NCBI GenBank assembly: GCA_026027325.1 | Contig: JAMSLZ010000006.1 | Coordinates: 124,001 to 188,000, forward strand | DNA length: 64,000 nt | Direction of reading: 5' to 3' | DNA from: Actinomucor elegans | Lineage: Eukaryota > Mucoromycota > Mucoromycetes > Mucorales > Mucoraceae | Part shown: positions 58,368-64,000 of the stretch, one piece after another | Layout of the letters: every line of letters starts with the position of its first letter | How positions within the stretch are numbered: position 1 is the first letter of the stretch | Position numbers and translations under genes: made by a program | The notes under the pieces: model-generated | The model's database searches: none | The model's input: the letters and a program-made list of their open reading frames with translations, nothing else | Told to the model about the DNA's origin: nothing

Positions 58368-60100
58368 GGTAATTTATACAAGAAGGGTGTGTATGGGATA
58401 TGTATAAGAGATTTGTTTATAGCTGAAAAAGAGTATGATAAAAAAGAAAGAAAAAAAAAGTGCGGTAAAAAAAAAATGAAGCTAAAACCTTTTTAAAAAA
58501 CTGACTTCTGTTTCCCTTTTGACCTTCTTTTTATATGTTTTTTTGATATATTCTATATATGGTACTGCTGTAAAAAAATAAAAATAAAAAAAAAGGGCTG
58601 CCTGCTGCAAGGCAAATACAGCGACTGTATGACAAAATCGCCTATTCGAGATAATAGGGACCGAACGGAATTCTATGCATTCGTTCTCAATTTCTGTTAC
58701 AATGTTCTGGCTCGAAATCAAATCTCCGCAAACTAAAGGGAATTTTTCTCTCAAGCCAAAGAGTGATCTACCGACCGATCCCTGAGCTGCTGCTGCTTAG
58801 ATAGAAAGTCCACTGAAAGCATCAGCCAAGGGGGAAAAAACGTGGTTATTGTAACTTTAATTCCAGGAACACACGTACTTTTTGACGTGTTTTTAGTCCA
58901 TAAACCTCCATTTTAATGATCAATTGCTTATTGGAATTCGTATTGTGGGGTAAAAATGCATGATCTATAACGGATTCATTCAATGTAAAGACACATCAAA
59001 TAACGGTAATATGATACCCCGCGAATAAAAAAAAAAATGATATCACTAGGTCCTTTTTGCCGTATTCTTGCGTGTGTCACACAATGACTTTCTAATGGAA
59101 GAAATAGTCCAAGTATAGGTAGCATTTTAGTACTATTTAGTCAAAAAAGTCGAAAATCCTGATATTTAAACTTTTTGTTCACTTTGCTTAGCAGGTTGCA
59201 ACTGTCGGCCAACACCGAACAAATTTACAATAAAGCTTCGCACTGACTCAAGGACTCGAAAAACAAGCCATAAAACCACTACATATTTTCATGTGGATAT
59301 CAACTTGGCATAGGCCATGATTCCAAGCATTTTAGATGCAATTGTATTATATACAATACAAACAACTTCCATGTTACACATACTGAAGCCTCTGTTTGGC
59401 TTGTATAAACAAGTGAACAGACAATTAAATGCCTCAGCTTTGTCTATTGATCGCTCGCCAAGATAACCTATTCATGGCCATATGCAGTAATGGGCATAAT
59501 CGGACCGATTGTTCCAGATCAAAAAAGCCTGAAACGCACTATCTTGGCTTAAACTTGCACATAGACCTTTCAAAAGGCCTCGAATCCATTTTTTTATATT
59601 ATTTTATTTTTATTTTTATTTTTATTTTACTATGAGAAATGAAACATCATCGATATAAAGTTTACGCAACGTGGTTGACTTTTTGTTTGTTCAAAGACAC
59701 AAGAAAAGGATCAGGTACCTCCACTTAATTTGACCGTATTTGCGATTAGCGGGATTGTCACCGCACGTGCCAATAGGTTTTAGGTAATGAAAATAAAATC
59801 TCGCGTGGAATAACAACTATGATGTAAGGATGTAGGCTAAATTAGCGCATCCAAAGGCTTAGTTTTGCTGCAATTGACAGATATGTTAAAATGGGTAAAT
59901 TCCCTCATCCAGTTATGACTCTTTTTTTCTTAAACCAATAAAAAATCCTGATTCATTGGACAACATATAGCGCCTATTCAATGCCATCGTTGATAGAGAA
60001 TACAGGTCTTTGAACGGACAGTATTCTGCTTAGCAGTGTAAAAAAGATAGGCTTTCGATGTAATACAAAGAAACAGCCAGGTCAGCAGACCGTTAGAAAG
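58368..60100. other. Intergenic; promoter of the C2H2 gene then no recognisable gene
   Basis: It contains a long A/T-rich leader upstream of the C2H2 start and a TTTTTA-type hexamer run at about 59592-59630. No coding region recognised. Confidence 0.5.
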
Positions 60101-60111
60101 TAATTCCGGAA

Positions 60112-60793
60112 ATTCATCGTTGCTCGCGTGGCACCTGATCGCCTGGCTTATCTTGATCTCGAACGAATTGGAGTCTTTGTAGAGGATACGCGCCTTAAAG
60201 ACGCGATTAATAAAAGTCGATGGATTTATATCAATGGTCAAGGTAAAGCCATGTTTCATTTCTCTTAAAAATAAAAATAAAAAAACTTAGGTGTTACAGT
60301 CGTACGGCAACCCATCTTCTTTATATCATGATTTAATAAAGTTTTTGCTTAGTTTACCAGGGAAGTGAAAGTAGTAGGGTACAAGCTATGTGAACCAAAG
60401 ATACATTTGCGAAGCACTCTAGAGGCATTATGGCCATTTATTCAGCGTATCATACACGTGTCTTGTAAGGTACCACCTTCTCTGTTGCTCGCGTGGCAGT
60501 AAGGTTAATTCGATGATCTTGCAGCCTACTATCCTAAAAGGTGAATGATTGACCTATCAAATAAAAGATGATGTATTGAGCTATTATTGCCGTGATACAT
60601 CACTGAGATCATGATTAAGTGTATTCTCCAATCAGCAGTAGACTTATTGGGACCGTTGACATTAGTATCTATGCATGGTGATATTTATAACTTGTTGTGT
60701 ATCACGCGATTAAAACCAAGACTTTTATTAGACATTAAGAAAGTCTTGGAAGGCCACAAATTAAATATCAAGCTATTGGTTCCATTGATATAA
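60112..60793 (+). pseudogene. Possible relic of an unrecognised spliced gene
   Basis: Three coding-like stretches follow one another on the plus strand. The first, 60110-60242, reads FIVARVAPDRLAYLDLERIG and then VFVEDTRLKDAINKSRWIYI, ending at a GGTAAAG donor. The second, about 60361-60500, reads EVKVVGYKLCEPKIHLRSTL, then EALWPFIQRIIHVSCK. The third, 60611-60793, reads MIKCILQSAVDLLGPLTLVS and GDIYNLLCITRLKPRLLLDI to a TAA. I could not join them in one frame and no stop-free upstream start was found (TAA at 60100-60102 in frame), so it is probably decayed. The product family is not recognised. Confidence 0.35.
60119..60498. repeat. 15-bp direct repeat pair about 365 bp apart
   Basis: GTTGCTCGCGTGGCA occurs at 60119-60133 and again at 60484-60498; flanking bases differ. 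Confidence 0.75.
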
Positions 60794-61224
60794 TATATGT
60801 AAGTGTCCACCTGACTTGTAATTAAAATGAAATAGAACTTGTATTATTTATAATAAATGTACACTCCAAAGTCTCGGTAATCATGATGTGAAATTCCCTG
60901 CAGTAGACCCTTTGTGTCAAATCCCGAAATCTTATTTTTCTCTCTCTCTCTGATTCCTTCTAAACCAGCTCAAACTCTACAATAACCATTGATGAAGCGA
61001 TATTCAATGAAAAAGGTGTTTATCATGTAGTTCATACAAGTGAAACCAAAAAAAGAAAAAGAAAAGGCGGTAACTCATCCTAAACTCGTACTATTAATCA
61101 AAAGCAAGGAGAATCGAGACGCTGAAGGATTTATATATCAAGCATAAAATGCACATAATTCACCACTAATCATCAAATATTCATTACATGTCAAAGTTAA
61201 ATAAAGTTTTTGATAAATACAGTT

Positions 61225-61300
61225 GTTATACTGAGCATGAAATATTGCAGATGCGACAATAAGCCAAGATTGGTCGAGAAATCTATGGATCTGTAAATTG
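61225..61300 (-). repeat. Dispersed intergenic repeat, copy 15
   Basis: The minus strand has ATAGATTTCTCGACCAATCT, TTGTCGCATCTGCAAT and TTTCATGCTCAGTATAAC. Confidence 0.55.
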
Positions 61301-61370
61301 TATATATAAAAGATGAGCGTAACTCTATATATATTATTTATGAGCACTAGAGTTAAGCTTTAAATGCGGA

Positions 61371-61425
61371 TTCAATAGATGCAATAGCTCATTTTGCGCA
61401 TGAACAATTAATCAAATGCGATTTT
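61371..61425 (-). repeat. Dispersed intergenic repeat, copy 16 (fragment)
   Basis: The minus strand has TTCATGCGCAAAATGAGCTA then TTGCATCTATTGAATCCGC, the 3' block. A further fragment (CATGCTCAAAATGGATTGCT on the minus strand) is at 61528-61562. Confidence 0.55.
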
Positions 61426-63039
61426 TAATTGGGATCTATAGTTCTTAGTCAACATGTATGACATACATGTAATTCAATAATTCCATTAATTATATAGTAT
61501 TTTACTGTTTTTCGATCAATAATATCTTCTAGTAGATACAGCAATCCATTTTGAGCATGGAACAATAATAGTAATAATAATAATAGAGTACGATATCTAA
61601 CCAAAGAATACGCTGAAATCTGAAAAATTCCTCAGAGCGGGTATGTCTATTTAAACTCCGTCAAAAACTTTGAAACTTCGAACAGGGATTTCGGGACTTG
61701 GTGAAAACGATAGCAAGTAGCTATATTTGTTTTATGAATACTCAAGTTATGATCGCGTTTATAATCTGGGCCAAAACTTGTACGTTATTAGATGCGCTAT
61801 TTAATTTTACATCAGTATTATTAACACAAATAGGATCAGAAGTTCAGGCAACTTCTTTTTTCGCATGCTAAGTGAGCCTCAGCCTCAAACGACTCAATTT
61901 GTTAAATAGCTGACAGCCAATAACAATCAAAGAAATGGCATAGTAGTGATATTTTGAATCGTTTTTTCATTGCACCAGCAGTTTCATTTGCATATTTAAT
62001 AATACAACAATATTATTCCTTACAATCCAAAATGTCTCTTTTTTTTTTTTTTTTTTTTGTTATAAAATATGTTGTTGATGACGGAATACAAGAAGGTAGG
62101 GCAGATGTGGAACGGATAACTAGTCATCCATATTTAGATGTCAGTGACTGCGAACTAGTTGAATATTACTCGAATGACGTTATAGTTGTTGATAGTAATC
62201 CATCGCCCTTACATCTTTTAGTATGTTCCGAAAGCACAATAACCAAGCACTCGTGTAGATTTTCGCTCGATAGATCCTCGTGCTCGTCGCTGTACTCAGA
62301 AGTTTTTTTTTTTTGAGTTTTCAGTGCTTAGCCGAAAAAGCGTGCACGATTTCCACTTGAGACTAATGCAAGCTGGCGAGAGCATCAGTTGACTAACTAA
62401 ATATTTCAACCATAGAGCCATGATTGATATAGTCTGTAAAGTACATCCTATGGGTATGCAGCATGCTCTTGATTTCATTGGAGTTCCTACTACCAAGCGC
62501 TGAGCTCTACAAAGTAAAGATGATAGTAAATAATGTTACATTGAGTATTTTTATCTTTATCTTTATTTTTATTTTTGCAAAGTGATGCACTGACTTATTA
62601 CCCCTATCAAACCGTTCAATAATATGCGCTTGCTCCTTTTTGTAAAGTAGCTATATCTTCTCCCTAATGTAACTGTATAGAACCTGTATCGCAAGGACAT
62701 TGTCAGATCAATTAGCGGCGCTTTAATTCAACTGATTGGTAGTGAATAAAAACGAAGCTCATCTTCTGTAGACAAAATCAAATATATAGGTGTTTACAAA
62801 GAGATCTGCAAGAGAAAAAGGTGCATATAGCTCCGATGTTATGAATAGGTATTTAATATATGAAACAAATTCTTTCATTTATATTCTCTACAAAACCTAT
62901 ATCATTCGAAAGAGAATCAAAATTGCAAGATTCAATTATGTACTAGTCATTCCGTAACTGCTATGGCATTTTTTTTTTTTTTTTTGAATCCAGATGTCTA
63001 TTTCTGAGTCTCAATTGCTTTTGGTGATTTAGAGCATGG

Positions 63040-63140
63040 CGATCTATTTGACGCGCGCGATCTCGCGCGATCTCAGTCAAATGTCACATCAGATGAGTAG
63101 TCCATCTTTAGAATGAGTTTTCTATCTATGAAGGTCTCCA
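63040..63140 (+). repeat. Dispersed intergenic repeat, copy 17
   Basis: GATCTATTTGACGCGCGCGA, TCTCGCGCGATCTCAGTC, AAATGTCACATCAGATGAGT and AGTCCATCTTTAGAATGAG. It keeps many CpG sites, unlike the other copies. Confidence 0.7.
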
Positions 63141-64000
63141 TTTTATTTAAAATACACTTCGTGTTCTATCTCTTCACCTTAATAGCCAAACGGTTGTGTT
63201 TTTATTTACTGGATATATATATATATATATATATATAAACTCGACCACTATCAATTTAGAGAGCAGCAGTAATGAATAGATTTAAAGTATCATTAGACAC
63301 TGATTTTGCACTGTTATTGTGAATGAATAGATCTACATCAGACTGCGAATGAAATTAAAAGCATGTGTACTGATAAAGAACAAGCAATTTTATTTTTATT
63401 TTTTTATTTTTTTACACACGCACAAGCATCAAAGTTCAAAAAGATCAAAGTTTGTTTTGCGTCAACCTTAATTACATCGACCCCAATAATAGCTTGGATG
63501 GTGATCTCACCAGTTTCCAGTTTGATAAGCCTTATCAGACAAACAAAGCCTTGTGATGTACCTATGAAATTCTGCCATTGACTTCATATATATAGAGTTA
63601 GAGTCAGGTACCCCATATTGATTACTGTTCAGCTGAAATAACAGCGTGATTGATCGAGGTACCACCAATCAAATTATAACAACTAAAATTTAAAGCGTGA
63701 CTCACGCAAACATTAAACTTCGTATTCTTCATGCTAAACCTCCTCAAAAAACCAGCTTTCTTTTTTAGCGGGATGAAAGCTTAATGAAATTCAAACGGAT
63801 GAATAAGAAAACAGAAATATTTAATTGCTGTCATAAAAGGCAATAAACATTGAACCACTCAGTCAGTCAGTCAGTCAAAGAGGATTTGATTTCCCACTGC
63901 TCAGCCCATCTCAAACTCGCAGTAACAAAAGGGAAGCTTTCTTGTCACACCATGATAGACACAAAACTTGCTAATCAGCAGTTAGAACAAGGCAGTTTTC

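Larger units (their letters stand above)
60800..64000. other. 3.2-kb gene desert to the right edge
   Basis: No gene is supported. It holds reverse dispersed-repeat traces at 61225-61300, 61371-61425 and 61528-61562, a forward copy at 63040-63140, T tracts (62038-62058 and 62969-62985), (AT)n at 63213-63237 and an AGTC tetranucleotide run near 63859-63876. The frame at 62060-62316 (plus) is open but unrecognised. Confidence 0.5.

Noticed and set aside
59592..59635. TTTTTA/TTTTAT hexamer run resembling a telomere-like repeat
   Set aside because: Short, imperfect and internal; the same simple A/T hexamers occur at 62560-62575 and 63388-63412, so it is simple-sequence DNA.
62040..62500. Plus frame 62060-62316 and minus frame 62296-62496 as genes
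   Set aside because: Both are open but unrecognised, begin or end in T/A tracts, and lack start context or splice partners; not enough to call.
1..64000. CRISPR arrays, bacterial operons, riboswitches
   Set aside because: No regularly spaced identical repeats with unique spacers and no prokaryotic gene organisation; the window is clearly eukaryotic with spliced genes.

Overview
This window looks like nuclear DNA of an early-diverging filamentous fungus, most likely Mucoromycota/Mucorales. The DNA is AT-rich. Nearly every gene is cut by short introns of about 45-65 nt with GTAAGT/GTATGT-type donors. The set includes a DUF3020 regulator, glutamine-rich C2H2 factors, Kre9/Knh1-like secreted proteins and a phosphorylase-kinase regulatory subunit. 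The organism call is inference from gene content and intron style; no rRNA marker is present. Exon models were built by hand from splice signals, and each complete model keeps its reading frame to the stop.

Layout. 0-2.6 kb: a divergent pair (RRP1 minus, running off the left edge; mitochondrial ribosomal protein MRPL31 plus), then tRNA-Ser(UGA). 2.6-6.0 kb: no recognisable gene. 6.0-12.1 kb: a secreted two-LysM protein, a mitochondrial Tim44/MAIP1-like protein and VPS51 (GARP/EARP tethering complex). 12.9-21.4 kb: a secreted DUF3472 protein, a repeat-filled desert and an 11-exon phosphorylase b kinase regulatory subunit. 21.8-25.1 kb: a tandem pair of Kre9/Knh1-like secreted proteins and mitoribosomal mS37/Mrp10. 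25.3-34.1 kb: an SR splicing factor, a DUF3020 regulator and VPS35 (retromer). 34.5-43.4 kb: an MFS anion transporter, acireductone dioxygenase, calmodulin and glutathione synthetase. 44.0-53.7 kb: a C2H2 factor, SPT4, an intronless Myb/SANT protein, a TLC-domain membrane protein, a HAD hydrolase and ribosomal protein eL36. 53.9-58.4 kb: a decayed Tc1/mariner-type transposon and a second C2H2 factor. 58.4-64 kb: gene-poor, with a possible gene relic near 60.1-60.8 kb.

The genes are mostly independent housekeeping loci, not an operon or cluster. Several share a theme: retrograde trafficking (VPS51, VPS35), ribosome and mitoribosome (RRP1, MRPL31, mS37, eL36), calcium/glycogen signalling (calmodulin and the kinase subunit that binds calmodulin in animals), and methionine salvage/glutathione metabolism (ARD, GSS).

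The main unexplained structure is a dispersed, diverged intergenic repeat with about 20 traces in both orientations. It is confined to gene deserts and recognisable by a CGATCTC-rich 5' part, a TCAAATGTCACATC middle and a CAGAATGAGCTGCTACATCT 3' part. Other points of interest are a charged insertion in VPS35, a GC-AG intron, very small coding exons, and genome-encoded A tracts directly after two stop codons.
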